Part shown: piece after piece, positions 11,644 to 23,610 of the stretch | Layout of the letters: each line of letters begins with the position of its first letter | Position numbering within the stretch: position 1 is the stretch's first letter | Source: Nissolia schottii | Taxonomy: Eukaryota; Streptophyta; Magnoliopsida; Fabales; Fabaceae | Direction: 5' to 3' | NCBI GenBank assembly: GCA_003254905.1 | Contig: QANU01044385.1 | Span: forward strand, 392,644-456,643 | Length of the DNA: 64,000 bases | The notes under the pieces: model-generated | Told to the model about the DNA's origin: nothing | Databases searched by the model: none | The model's input: the letters and a program-made list of their open reading frames with translations, nothing else | Made by a program: the position numbers and the translations under genes

Positions 11644-13668
11644 ATGGCGAATGCAATCAAATTCTTTAATTTGAACACAGGGGCCAAGATCCCTTCTGTA
11701 GGATTGGGAACATGGCAAGCTGAGCCTGGTGTTGTTGCCAAAGCTGTCACCACTGCCATTCAGGTATATCTCATTTTTATTTATTTACTTTGGATTTCTT
11801 AGAGTTTTGTTTTTTGCTAGATAGAAGAAATAACTGAGTGTTGATGTTGTTCAGATTGGATACAGGCATATTGATTGTGCTCAAGCCTATTTCAATCAAG
11901 CAGAGGTAAAATACTGAATAATTTCCTTTTTGTCATTTAAGGTTTTTTTTATTCCCTCTTTTTTACTTTAATGATAATTAGTTCATACATGCATTTGCAC
12001 TACTGTTATTATGAGCATATGAATTGTGATGTGATCAAATATTGATTGTTGGATGTCTCAGCTGATGCTCTTTTTACATTAGTGTTTATTGGAGTTGCTT
12101 GTACATTAATTTTGCTTTGAAAAAAAAAAAAAAGTGAAAGGCTCAATGACTTGTGCTAGGAATTGACTTGCCTTTTGTTTTATCTTGGTTTTTGTAGATT
12201 GGTTCTGCACTCAAGAAGCTGTTTGATGATGGTGTCGTCAAGCGCGAAGAATTGTGGATCACCTCCAAACTCTGGTTTGTTACCTTCTGAAAAATTCTAT
12301 GCTCTTTCTGAATGTTGGTGCAAATTTGTGCCTTTGATTTGATTGCTGAAGAAATTCCTCTGCTTTCTTGACTAACTCCAGGTGTTCCGATCATGCCCCA
12401 GAAGATGTGCCGAAAGCATTGGACAAAACCTTGCAGGATTTGCAGCTTGACTACCTTGATCTCTATTTGGTATGCGTTATGTTTATTGCAATGTGAATTT
12501 ATGTTGCCATTTTTGGCGAAAGATTAAACTCTCTGAATTCACAGCTATGGTTTAACAATAGAGCGATATGTATTGGTGTTACACAAAAAATTGTAATGCT
12601 GAGATCAATAATCATCAAAGGGTTCATTTCATCTACTTTTAGTCTCTTCCTACAACCAATTGAATTGATTTATTTTGTAGATTCATTGGCCAGTCCGCAT
12701 GAAAAAGGGATCGGTTGGATTCAAGCCTGAGAATCTTGACCAAACCGACATACCCAGCACATGGAGAGCAATGGAGGCACTGTATGACTCCGGAAAGGCT
12801 AGAGCTATTGGAGTGAGCAATTTCTCTTCTAAGAAGCTTCAAGATCTGTTGGCGATAGCGCGAGTGCCTCCTGCAGTTAACCAAGTGGAGTTGCACCCGG
12901 CATGCCAGCAGACAAAGTTGCACGAGTTCTGTCAATCTAAAGGAATTCACCTATCTGTAAGTTCAGAAGATATAATCAACTTAAAGAGCTTATATTATTC
13001 ATAGAAATATATCCATTTACTTGTCGAAAAATCTTGAGAGTTCAGGAAGCCAGTATTTATCACATGATGTTAAGATTGTATAGGGCCAGTTGAAAATCGT
13101 TTTGGAACATTATATCAAACGGCGGTATCTCAAAAACCATTCTTCTGATAATCTGCATGATGAATTTCTCTCGTAGGGATACTCGCCACTGGGGTCACCT
13201 GGAAATCTCAAGAGCGACATCCTTAAGAACCCAGTTGTCAATATGGTCGCGGAGAAACTGGGGAAGTCGCCGGCACAGGTAGCCCTTCGGTGGGGCCTGC
13301 AAATGGGGCATAGTGTGTTGCCTAAGAGCACCAATGAGAAGAGGATCGTGGAAAATTTTGATGTCTTTGACTGGTCCATTCCTGAAGACCTGATCCCCAA
13401 GTTCTGTGAGATTAAGCAGGCAAGTAGTTGGTTACTTATACTCTTTTTCATCTTTCTGTTAATGTTTTTTTTTACCCTCTGTAACATTTCAGCTAAGGCC
13501 GTTAGCGCCGCTAATGATAATGCTAGATAAATGTGCAGATAGATTAATTTTTTGAGTGATTCATGGAATTTACTAATGCAGGGGAGGCTAATTAAGGGTA
13601 CTGGATTTGTTCATGGGACCTATGGCTCCTACAAGACTGTTGAAGAACTCTGGGATGGTGAACTGTGA
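11644..13668 (+). CDS. NADPH-dependent aldo-keto reductase, AKR4C type (gene 1)
   Basis: Exons: 11644-11763, 11855-11905, 12198-12274, 12382-12469, 12681-12956, 13177-13419, 13582-13668 (942 nt, 313 aa; all junctions in frame). The product is a single (beta/alpha)8-barrel reductase, probably cytosolic as no transit peptide is seen, that reduces aldehydes and ketones with NADPH. Visible features are N-terminal [14 protein letters not shown], and the catalytic tetrad D47 (HIDCA), Y52, K81 (ITSKLW) and H114 (IHWP). Also present are GVSNF in the barrel and the nucleotide-binding PKSTN..R segment (K254, R260). Length matches AKR4C enzymes. Around the catalytic Tyr this copy reads QAYFNQAE where genes 2 and 3 read QIYGNEKE, hinting at altered specificity. 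Intron 6 has a GC donor (CAG|GCAAGT); using the nearby GT would bring an early stop. The true substrate is unknown. Confidence 0.93.
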
Positions 13669-14629
13669 GCAAAATGTAGCATTGAGATGTTTACAAATTA
13701 CCCTTATTCTGAAGCAGATTGATTTTGCTGTTGCTCTGCAATCATCTGGGGCGACCCGTTGAATTTGACTAAGAGTATTTTAGAATCAGACTAGTGTTGT
13801 TCTTTGCTTGCGATGATGCAGAATAAGAAACCAACATTTGTTAGTCCTGTACCATTGTTTTTAATGTGCTGAATTTTATTGAACTGAAGTTGACAAGTTA
13901 GTGGCCAAAACTTCAAAGAACTTGATATATTTCCTTTTTCCCTTGTGCTCAATTTTATGTGGTTCATGTCAATTAATTGCCACTTGATATTAGTCCCACT
14001 TTCTTTATTTAGACTTCTCCAAAAAAAAAAAAATTCTAGAATAAAACAGAAAAATAAAATGAAATCTAAGTTTTCGCCAAACCAAAAACCATAAATATAA
14101 CTTTTACTCGATAAATGTGCGCAGTATGAAAATAAAAATAAATGAAACTACTATGAATAGAATTTATGAATATTTTGCACATAAACATCTTTAAAAATTT
14201 GTCCCACAATTTTTACCTTCATATCAAACATAACTTAAAATAAGTTTGTTACCACATCCGAATGTACAGTTATTGCACAAACATACATATTTGTGTAACT
14301 TGCTTAAATCTAAGAGATTCGTTTTTGTTTTTTTTTCATTTGATAAGAAGTTAAATCACATAGCTCAATTTCCATATGAATTTTCTTCTAACTAGCTTTC
14401 TTTTGCATGTGATAATGAACTTGAGAATTTTACACTGGATATGTGTTTTGATGATCAATTCTTAAATGTAAATAAAATTAGTAATCTTGCTTATAAGTTG
14501 GTAGAGACTATAAGGTATGCCATTTTCTCAATTTTTGTTTCTTCTTTTGAAGTTAACTTTGGTTTTGTACGTAACAACTGCATCAATTGAAATAATTTCC
14601 CCTTCTATAAATATCATAAAAATTTGGTT
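13669..14629. other. 3' flank of AKR gene 1, no gene seen
   Basis: AT-rich sequence with the likely 3' UTR of AKR gene 1 (to about 13900) and no supportable coding region. Confidence 0.5.
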
Positions 14630-14890
14630 TGGCAATCGCATGTGTGATAAATGATTAAAAGATTGCTTGATAACATACATAAAAATGAGAATACTTTATG
14701 GTTTTGGTAATAAAATAAGATCATCTAACGTTTTAAAAATATGAAACCGAATAGATAATGAGTGAAAATTAGTCTTTTGTCATTTTAATTTAATATATTT
14801 TTATATGTAAATATAATTATGTGAAATTTTTTGTTATATTTTTATAATCTAATCCGTTGACCTAAATTTTTTAGATTTGTCATTGATCTT
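14630..14890 (+). repeat. Flank duplication, copy 2 (upstream of AKR gene 2)
   Basis: The partner of 8815-9075, with the same landmarks in the same order and about 70-80% apparent identity by eye. The position relative to AKR gene 2 mirrors that of copy 1 relative to gene 1. Confidence 0.5.
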
Positions 14891-16781
14891 AGACTAAATT
14901 TGTTGTAGTGAGGCGGACTTACCCTTTTATTAAAAGGTTGTCTTGTTTCTCCAGGCACATACTAAGAAACTAGGTAGGCATATATTCAGTCGCACTAACA
15001 TTTGGATCTGAAGCCGAACATGTGATTTCCAATGATCCACCTAAATCACAACTCAAAGTAATGAGTGTCAAAAGCATTAGGTTATACCGTTGAACTAGTT
15101 TTTATAGATAAATCAATAACAATCCAAAATTTCCAACCTGTGGAACAACAATAATAATAATAATGCATGATATACTTGGCTGAAAGCTTTCATGTTTTGG
15201 ATAACACATGGAATTTTACTCATGCAGGAGAGGAAGTTTATTTCCTGTACTACCACCAATATTGATTACATTCCCAAATAACTTGGGTGTCAAAATAATT
15301 GGTGCCATATCCGGTGTGCACCCAAATTACATGCATATTCAATGTGTACCCATTTTCCTTAGTTTGAGTTGCATAGACCATTGGATTTGGTGCAAACACG
15401 ATCTGATAGGCATAAACGAAGGAGGTCGCTTAGTGTGGTTAGTGGCGCAGGTGCACCAGCCAGTTAGTAATGTCTGTACTAGTTGGAGGTGTTTCATATT
15501 TTTTAAAAAGACAAAATGTATTTGATCGCTGAATTTACAGATAAGGACATATACATTTATGGGTGGTAGGAGAAAGTACAAGTCAAATTTTGGGATTTGA
15601 AAAAATGTGTGTATATATATATATATATGAATAATTAATTAATCCATGTGGTGGGAATAAATAAAATTTAGCTTTAGCAAATTTTTTTTTTTCCAAATTA
15701 TCTTTCATTGTCCATGACATTTTGTTTATTGTTACTTATAATATTTATTTTATATGAATAAATATAAATTAGTGAGTCACTGACATTGCATCACGATGAG
15801 AATTAAATGTTTATTTAGCTTGAATTACAAAGTTGTATAGAGTTATGTTAACTTTAATTGAAGACTTTAGTAAATGTTTGTGTTTTTTTATTCATTCCAA
15901 ATTATCGTTCATTGTTGCATGTCATTTTGTTATTGTTACCTAAATTTTTTATTTTATATAAAAAGATATAAATTAATAGGTCACTAACGTTGCATGAATA
16001 CTTTTTGTAAATGAACTTAATATTTTTAACAGAGAAACTGAGAGGTGTTAAAAATAAAATGGAAATTTTTTGCCTTACCCCATATAGAATAGGCCATGTA
16101 TCCAGTGTTCTCCTACTATTAGAGAACTTTAAATGTGCACCCATTTTTGACTTATTGGTATAGGTTAATGGGTATTTTCCATTAAATAATGTGTGGCAAA
16201 GACATGAATAACCTTTATTAAAATAACCACAATAGCCTTTGCATGTCCACATGATTGCCTCGATGTTGTCTAGAAAGGATTGTGCTTGGTCAACTCAATT
16301 GATACAAAACCCTGTGAATTGAATCGTAATTGAATTGACTCGCCTGGCCATACACAGTGGATTGGTGTGTTCAATACGTTCAGTACTCCTAATTAATTTT
16401 ATATATTTGTTGTTTGAACGAATATCTTGAAATGACAAAAAACTGCTTTAACCAGGTTACCCATGAGTTCAATACAAAGTATCTATAAATTTGTAATATT
16501 TGTAAAATTATGAAAATTAAGTTTGTACATTATTAAGTATAATGTTTTTTCACTTTTTTAAATAAAATTTAGAATGTAAAACATTCTTGATAATTTTGTA
16601 ATGTTTGTGCATTCATACATATAAAATTTGTGCACTGCTATTTTTAATGTTTGTACATTTTTAAATAAAATTCAGATTATACATAACTCTGAACTATATG
16701 TTTATAGTGTAGTCCAAATAAAGTTTGTGCATGAATGTGCATAAATTTTATGCTTTAACACATGTAATATTCGTGTTTTAG
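14891..16781. other. Intergenic stretch, possible AKR exon relic at 15205-15240
   Basis: No gene is supported. At 15205-15240, CATGGAATTTTACTCATGCAG followed by GAGAGGA resembles the intron 6/exon 7 border of AKR gene 1 (13563-13590, CATGGAATTTACTAATGCAG then GGGAGGCTA). This could be a relic of a lost AKR copy, but the match is only about 30 bases. An (AT)n run lies at 15610-15628. The rest is AT-rich. Confidence 0.35.
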
Positions 16782-17108
16782 TGTCATAGCCAGGTGCGCG
16801 ACCCGGGTCGACCCGAATTAGTCAAGGTTAAGCCTTGGATAACAGATAGGCAACCTAAAAAAAAAAATTGGTCAAACAAATATGTGCACTTAGTTACTTA
16901 AAAAAAGATAAAAGGAAAAGAAAGAGAAATTTGATACCATTATCACAACTTGATGCTTCAAAAATAATTTATATCGGAGTATTTTTAACATCATGAATTT
17001 GATGGAATAAAATAATTATCCACAACATATTTTTTTTAGGTTAGTAGCTCGATATCCAAGACTTAACTTTAACTAATCCGGGTCAACCTGGGTCACCTCG
17101 CTATGACA
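16782..17108. mobile_element. MITE-like element with about 55-bp TIRs
   Basis: The left arm TGTCATAGCCAGG...GACCCGGGTCGACCCG and right arm CGGGTCAACCTGGGTCACC...GCTATGACA are inverted over about 55 bp; the interior is AT-rich and non-coding. Total length is 327 bp. No convincing target duplication was seen. It ends about 240 bp before the ATG of AKR gene 2, within its likely promoter. Confidence 0.6.
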
Positions 17109-17351
17109 GATGAGTCTCCAACGAGGATAACTGCGTACATAAGTTCTCGAATTCGAAATCTTACTTAACCGATACCAAGCAGCTTACCACTTAAACCAAT
17201 TCCCGATGGTTCACAACATATTTTTCAACAATAAGGGGATGGGAAATACTAGATCTGTTGGTGGGTTAGAAAATGATTAGATATATAGAGTTACATCTGA
17301 ACAAATACGTTTTGTCACAACGTGATTCGCTTCCATTGAGTCTGTGTCTAC

Positions 17352-20300
17352 ATGGCGGATGATCTTCGATTGTTGGAGTTGAACACAGCTGCTAAGATAC
17401 CTTCTGTTGGTTTGGGCACTTGGCTTGCCGAACCTGGCGTTGTTGCTGACGCCTTGGCCACTGCTATCAAGGTTTTTTCTGTTTCGATTTTATCAAGCTC
17501 TTTTTTATCAGTTAGGATATCCACAAAAACAAAGTAATTTCAAAGACGGGGTTTCTTCTCTTATGAGAAATGATAATCTCGATTTTTCTTATAGTTAGTG
17601 GTTTGATGTGTGATTTGATCTGGTTTTGGAATTACAAAGATGCCTTCATTTGGAAACGAATCAATGCAACAATGTCGTGTGAATGCAGGTTGGATATCGG
17701 CATATAGATTGTGCTCAAATTTATGGCAATGAAAAGGAGGTGAGATTTATTTTAAATACACATTTATACCAATGTCAGCTGTCCTCTGTTTATAATACAA
17801 TTTCTTAACTATGAACATTAGCTGTTCAGCGTAAGAGTTTTTTTTACTAAGCATTGTGAAAATAGAGGAACGAGTTGCTTTATGCTTAAGAGTACTCAAG
17901 GCTCTTGATTGGTTTGTATTATTTACTTGGATTAATATCAATGACATTTTGCAGCTGTAGTGAACTAGCAGTAAACTTGTAGCATAAAGCAAACTGCATT
18001 TATGATTATGCATCAAAGAAGAAGCAGGATTAGAACAACCTAGAGTACACAAGTGTGGTATAATTTTCCGTTATGAACTAAAGTAAGGCAATACAATATG
18101 TTAACGAAACTAGGAAGTTTTCTCCAGATTATGTAAAACTGTAAGTAAGAATGACATAATTTGAGAAGGCAAACCTATTCTACTTATATCATCTAAAAAA
18201 GGGGATGCCAAGAAATAAATTCTACTTGACTTCCAACTTTATATGCCACTTTTACCCTTAGAATTATAATTTAATTACGTAAATACCTAGCCACTACATA
18301 AGTGCCTGTCTAGCCCTACTAGTGCAACATAATTTGCATAATTGAAATGATTTTACTATTAGAATTTTAAGTGAGGGACCACGTTGAAATGGACTCAGGG
18401 AAGATCATATAATTGAGAGAACTCAGACTCATTTCCTTAATGTTTTGGAGTAAGATGTGGCATCAAGTCTGCTACCTACTATGATTCCTTACTTAGCCAA
18501 TTCATAAAGATCGCCCCAAATCTTGTGCTCCGCTGACCACACTAACATTTACATAAGTGAGAAGCAGAACTAATCAATAAAGTTGATGCTTTTCTTCCTT
18601 CTGTCTGGAACTGTTTCTAGAGGTCTCCAGGCCATGCTGTTGGCTGCAGTAACATGCTGCTGAGAAAAGTCTAATACAAAATGTTAAATGGAATTGCAAT
18701 GTACATTCTTTTATTTCTTTTAGGAAGTCTTATGCTTCCAATGAATAGCCACAAGAAATGGAGAGGAGAATAGGAAGTTATCTTTACGGTTAATTATATC
18801 AATCACACATTAGTATTTACTGCTTAGCTAGATGGAGATGTGAGAAAGAAACACCCCTAAACAGAATTGGAAAGCATAATGTCACGGGTTTAGAGATTCT
18901 AGTCTGAGCAGCGCCCAAGGACCACCTCATCACCAAATCTACCTTCCCCAAATCTAGCCAGGTAAGAGTCTCATGCACTGAGCCGCGCTCTCTGTATCTT
19001 AGAGGCTTACGTTAGTCTGCTTACATTCAGAATGTTAGTGCACAACTCATAAGAGTCCACGCCAATCCAACTTGGGGGTGGTTCGAACTACCTGGCCATG
19101 ACTATAAGCTCCATGATTCCATCCCGCTGCAGGCCATATTCCTATTTTCCATCTCCCCTTTCCTCCTAACATTCATTCTGTATACTAAAGCAATAACTAA
19201 CAGTTGCCAAGATGAAGTGCATTTCACCATTCAAATAAATTTGGTCGTAGAACTTGATATCAGAGTCACACAACACACTCTAATATTTTTCTCTCAATCA
19301 CTCATGGGCTCGGCACTATATAAGAGGAAGAGAATTTTCCGCAAGCTCTATTTCATTCACTTGACTTGATACATATTCGGTACAAGGGTGCAGCCTTTTA
19401 TAGGCCAACATGAGAAATACATAGTACAATTAATACAAACTTATTAGTGAAGCTTTCAACATGCAGTGACCGGTGGTAGTAGGCGGCTAAGTACTAGCAC
19501 ATATAGGTGGCAATATGATAAGCAATAATAGGACAACTTGCAATTCCAAATCAATGAATGAGCCACAACTTTTGATTTGTTGTGCCATATAGTCATAAGA
19601 AAAACTTATGCATGAAGTGATCCAAAGAGAACCTAGCTTGGTTTGATTAATTTTTGACAGAACTCAAATTTTAAGTTAGTGCTTCATTACATTTTTTTGG
19701 TCCTCTTGTTGCTATTGCACTGTCATGGTACGCTCTCTATGTAATTAATTTGTGTAAATTTTATGTAGATTGGTGATGCCTTGAAGAAGTTGTTTGCTGA
19801 TGGTGTAGTTAAGCGTGAGGAAATGTGGATCACCTCCAAGCTATGGTTTGTATATTCTTTTCCTTTGACGCCTAAATATTTGTTTAGCTATTTTTGTAGC
19901 CAATGGTATCTAACTCATCACTTACTACCGGAGATTCCTACTTCCTTGTGCTCTTTACACTATTTCTTAAATAATATTTATTATAAAAATCTAATAGGTG
20001 AGCTTTCCATAATATGTAATGGGCCAATGAGTGAGATGATGACACCTCTACGACTATGGAATATTCTAGAATCCATATACCCTATAAATGTATCCCGCTT
20101 GGGTAAATGAGACAAGTAGAAAATTGATAGCCATTTAGATTTTACCCTTTTTAAAATTTTAGTAGTTTTAGCTTTAATTTTTACAACATTATTTTCATGA
20201 GTTTCTTTTATAATTTTTAATTTGAAGTTAAGAGTTTTATTGCATGACCTTAGCTTGCTGTTACTCATTTTCCAAGGACCATTGATTTCCAAATTTCTTT

Positions 20301-23070
20301 AGAGATTGTAATCTTAAACAAAGTAAACCACAAAATTATTCCAGCACCCTGACTCTATAATAATCTATGAGGGTTACTAGCTGAAAGTTTTTAATTACTT
20401 CTATAATCTCTTATCAAATAATCATCTTGTACTATGGTTTCTCAATGTCCTATATGCAGTGGATCACTTCCAGATCCCAATTTACACCATTCTTAGTAGT
20501 CTGTTCAAGGATCCTCCTGGTTTTAAAGAACTGAATCAGAAGTGTGCTTATCATTCACAGTACCTAATAAGTAATAACTCTGGTAATTGATACTGTAAAT
20601 ATAAGAGACTGTTCTTTTAGGACATCTTTTTCAAGCGCAAGAATATAATATTAATGTTTGGCTGGGATGAAGAAAATTGCTAATTTTATTGTGGAAAATA
20701 GAAACTATTTTGATTATATATTTTCTTTTGAGTGAATGTTGATTTTGGTCCCTCAAATTGTATGCATGTTTCACTTTAATCTTTAAAATTAAAATATTAA
20801 CAATTTAGGCACTGAATTGTAAAAATAGATTTTGTCCCTAAGGTGATGAATCATGTAAGGACTGACTTGAATCACTAAAAGGATTCACGTGAATCATTTT
20901 TGCAATTGTATGGACTAAATCATTAATTTCTTAATTGCAGGAATTAAAGTAAAGCACACATACAACTCCAAAGACCAAAATTTCCGTTCACTCCTATATG
21001 CTGAAATGATTTTCATAGAAAGCAAAGGACTTTAATTTCTTAATAAAAGAATCTACAGATTTTCTGGGATTTGTTCAAACTGTTGTTGCTAATCTGTTCT
21101 TAAACTTAGTTGCAAATACAATCGATTCCACAGCCAGAATTCATTGCCTAATTCAACTTACAAATGTTTTAGGTGTACTGATCACTTACCAGAAGATGTA
21201 CCAAAGGCATTTGACAGAACTTTGCTGGATTTGCAGCTGGACTATGTGGATCTCTACCTTGTGTGTAAATCACATTTTATTCAAATTCTTCTTCCTACCT
21301 CATTTCCTATTAATTATACGGTGTATCTGAAGTCAAGTTCTTATACTAAGACTTTCTTTGCCATATTTGCATGGACTTAATGTTTATTTTGGTCCCTGAA
21401 ATTCAAAAATTGACTTTCTAAGAGATTGTAAGTCATCAATCGATTTAGTTATTTAGCTCATGATCATTATTGTGTCGTCGCATTGATTTGTCATATTAAA
21501 CGAGGTTGCGATAACAACTGGGGTTGCAAAGAGTTGTGGCAGCACCTGAAACTGTAAATGTGGTAGCAACTAAGAGTTGCAGCTCTAAGTGGTGTCAATA
21601 TCTCATTTGCTGCCCCAGTTATTGTCAAAACATCATTTAATGTGACAAAACAAGAAAAATGTAACAATACAATAATGATAATGAAAAGAATGAACGTACG
21701 ATTTACAATTTCATGGATTAGTTTTTGAACTTGAGGGGCTAAAATGACTTAAACATACAGATTTTAAGGACCAAAACGGGCATTAAACTCTATTCGGATG
21801 TTATTCTAGATCCACTGGCCGGTTAGCATGAAAAATGGAAAGCTAACGAAACCTGACATACCTAGCACGTGGAGAGCAATGGAGGCACTCTACGAATCTG
21901 GAAAGGCTCGAGCTATAGGGGTCAGCAATTTCTCTGTGAAGAAGATTGGGGATCTGTTGGATGTGGCACGTGTGCCTCCGGCTGTTAACCAAGTGGAATT
22001 GCATCCTTCACTTCAGCAGCCAAAGTTACATGCTTTCTGTAAATCAAAGAGAGTGCACTTATCTGTGAGTATGCAAATTTGAGGTCTTGTGTATGATAAT
22101 TACGGGTGTTCACATATGTCTGATACTGATATAAAGTTCGTGGAGAAATTATTGATATGGTAGAAATTTATGATATATATACTCAATATTTTGGTCAACA
22201 GGTCAAGTATTGCAATGTGATGATGTTACTTAAATACGAGTTAGTTCCTGCGAAAATATCAAATTTTGTAACTAAACCATTTGGTTTGCTTTTAAAAATG
22301 AAACAAGTTACTTCTTCATCTTTTTCAAATTCTTATTCAGGGTTATTCACCATGAATGCTCTCTTATTCAGGGTTATTCACCACTTGGTAAAGGATACAG
22401 TGGGAGTGGCATTCTGAAGAATCCAGCCGTGCACAATGTTGCGGAGAAGTTGGGGAAGACTCCGGCGCAGGTCGCTCTTCGGTGGGGACTGCAGATGGGC
22501 CACAGTGTGCTGCCCAAGAGCACAAATGCTGCAAGAATCAAGGAGAACTTTGATCTGTTTGGCTGGTCTATACCTGACGATCTGCTAGCCAAATTCTCTG
22601 AAATTAAGCAGGCACGTCCCCTTCATGCAATCTTTTGGTCACTTAGGTAGCATTTGGTTCATGTCTTGAATAGAAAGGACAAAGATAGTGGGACAGTAGA
22701 GATGCATTTCTTGTGTCTCTTTTTCTTGGAGGACAGAGATTAACTTAAAAATCGTCCCCGAGATGAGTGTCTTGCCCTAATGTCTGTCTCGTTTGTCTCA
22801 GGACATAAACCAAACACTGCCTCTATTATGCTGGGATTCCAATTACCCCTTTTTTTTTTTGTGTTTTTCATGTAGATTGCTGGAAAGTTAGCCATTTAAG
22901 AATTAGTCTGAGTAATGTATAGGCAAATAATCAAGTAGTTTAGCAAACTTTGGGTTTCACTTCGATTTCATGATTAAATGATGCAGGAGAGAATTGTTGC
23001 CGGAGAAGGCTTTGTTAACAGAACATCTGCTGGGTACAAAACAACTGAAGAACTCTGGGATGGCGAGTAA
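17352..23070 (+). CDS. NADPH-dependent aldo-keto reductase, AKR4C type (gene 2)
   Basis: Exons: 17352-17471, 17689-17739, 19769-19845, 21173-21260, 21810-22064, 22372-22611, 22987-23070 (915 nt, 304 aa). The first four exons have the same lengths as genes 1 and 3. The catalytic residues are D47, Y52 (QIYGNEKE), K81 and H114; GVSNF and PKSTN..R are present. After IHWP the loop is seven residues shorter than in genes 1 and 3 (KNGKLTKPD against a KKGS..GF.PENL form), so the substrate pocket edge probably differs. The gene is stretched to 5.7 kb by intron 2 (2.0 kb) and intron 3 (1.3 kb), which hold transposon fragments. The intron 5 acceptor is duplicated; only the second copy (ending 22371) keeps the frame. 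Intron 6 has a GC donor (CAG|GCACGT). No stop or frameshift was seen, so it is likely functional. Confidence 0.9.
19190..19430 (-). mobile_element. LTR-like fragment in intron 2 of AKR gene 2
   Basis: Read on the minus strand, CCTATAAAAGGCTGCACCC is followed by a leader and then TCTGATATCAAGTTCT, reminiscent of the R-U5 part of a copia LTR near a tRNA-type primer site. Ends are not resolved and there is no coding sequence. Old and fragmentary; assignment is tentative. Confidence 0.3.
20727..20996. mobile_element. MITE-like inverted element in intron 3 of AKR gene 2
   Basis: The left end GAGTGAATGTTGATTTTGGTC and the right end GACCAAAATTTCCGTTCACTC are near-inverted, and similarity extends about 60 bp into each side (TGTATGCATGTTTCACTTTAAT against ATTAAAGTAAAGCACACATACA). 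Length is about 270 bp, non-coding. Confidence 0.6.
21377..21786. mobile_element. MITE-like inverted element in intron 4 of AKR gene 2
   Basis: The ends TTAATGTTTATTTTGGTCC and GGACCAAAACGGGCATTAA are inverted, with TAA next to both, which would fit a 3-bp duplication of the PIF/Harbinger type. It fills most of intron 4. Related to, but not the same as, the element in intron 3 (both carry a TTTTGGTCC core in the terminus). Confidence 0.55.
22331..22383 (+). repeat. Duplicated splice acceptor of exon 6, AKR gene 2
   Basis: A 22-bp block (TCTTATTCAG plus GGTTATTCACCA) occurs at 22331-22352 and again at 22362-22383. Both contain a pyrimidine-CAG acceptor followed by GGTTATTCACCA (Gly-Tyr-Ser-Pro). 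Use of the first gives a stop one codon after Pro; the second is in frame with the rest of exon 6. Confidence 0.85.
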
Positions 23071-23510
23071 TTAGCAGATTCCATATTGGCCACTGGCCTG
23101 TTATTTTCTCCTATTTTAATGCAGTATGTTCTTTTTCTTTTATTTTTTTCTCTATTAATTGCTCGTGTGATTTTTGAGCAGGAAGGATAATTAGACAAAA
23201 TCTTTTTCAAACTGCCAATTCCTAACATCATTGAAAGTAAAGTTTGTTTGGATCTTAATGCCAGTGCGTTTTGATCTGTATGATTGCCGTAAGGTGAATG
23301 TTTTGATACCTCTTTTATTTGAATTAATCAAATTCAGCAAAAAATAAATAAATTTATCTATTTCTCCGCCTAAACATTATTATAAGTTCAGGATTTAGAT
23401 CCACCTATTTTTTTTTATTATTATTTCTTTTAATTTGACCCCAAATTTCATTCTCAAAATTTAAAATTTTTTATCCCCAAATAATCAACAATTTTAATAT
23501 CCAAACACTT

Positions 23511-23610
23511 GTGTTTAGATTGGAGGATAGTTATGTTTGGGAATTATTAGATTTTGGGTTGTGTTTAGATTGGAGGATAGTTATGTTTGGGAATTATTAG
23601 ATTTTGGGTC
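23511..23610. repeat. Perfect 50-bp tandem duplication
   Basis: Two adjacent 50-bp units (GTGTTTAGATTGGAGGATAG onward, 23511-23560 and 23561-23610) are identical apart from the last base. The lack of divergence points to a recent local duplication. Non-coding. Confidence 0.95.

Noticed and set aside
13420-13425. GC donor as a likely sequence error
   Set aside because: The same GC occurs at the homologous intron of AKR gene 2 and fits the GC-donor consensus, so error is less likely than a true GC-AG intron.
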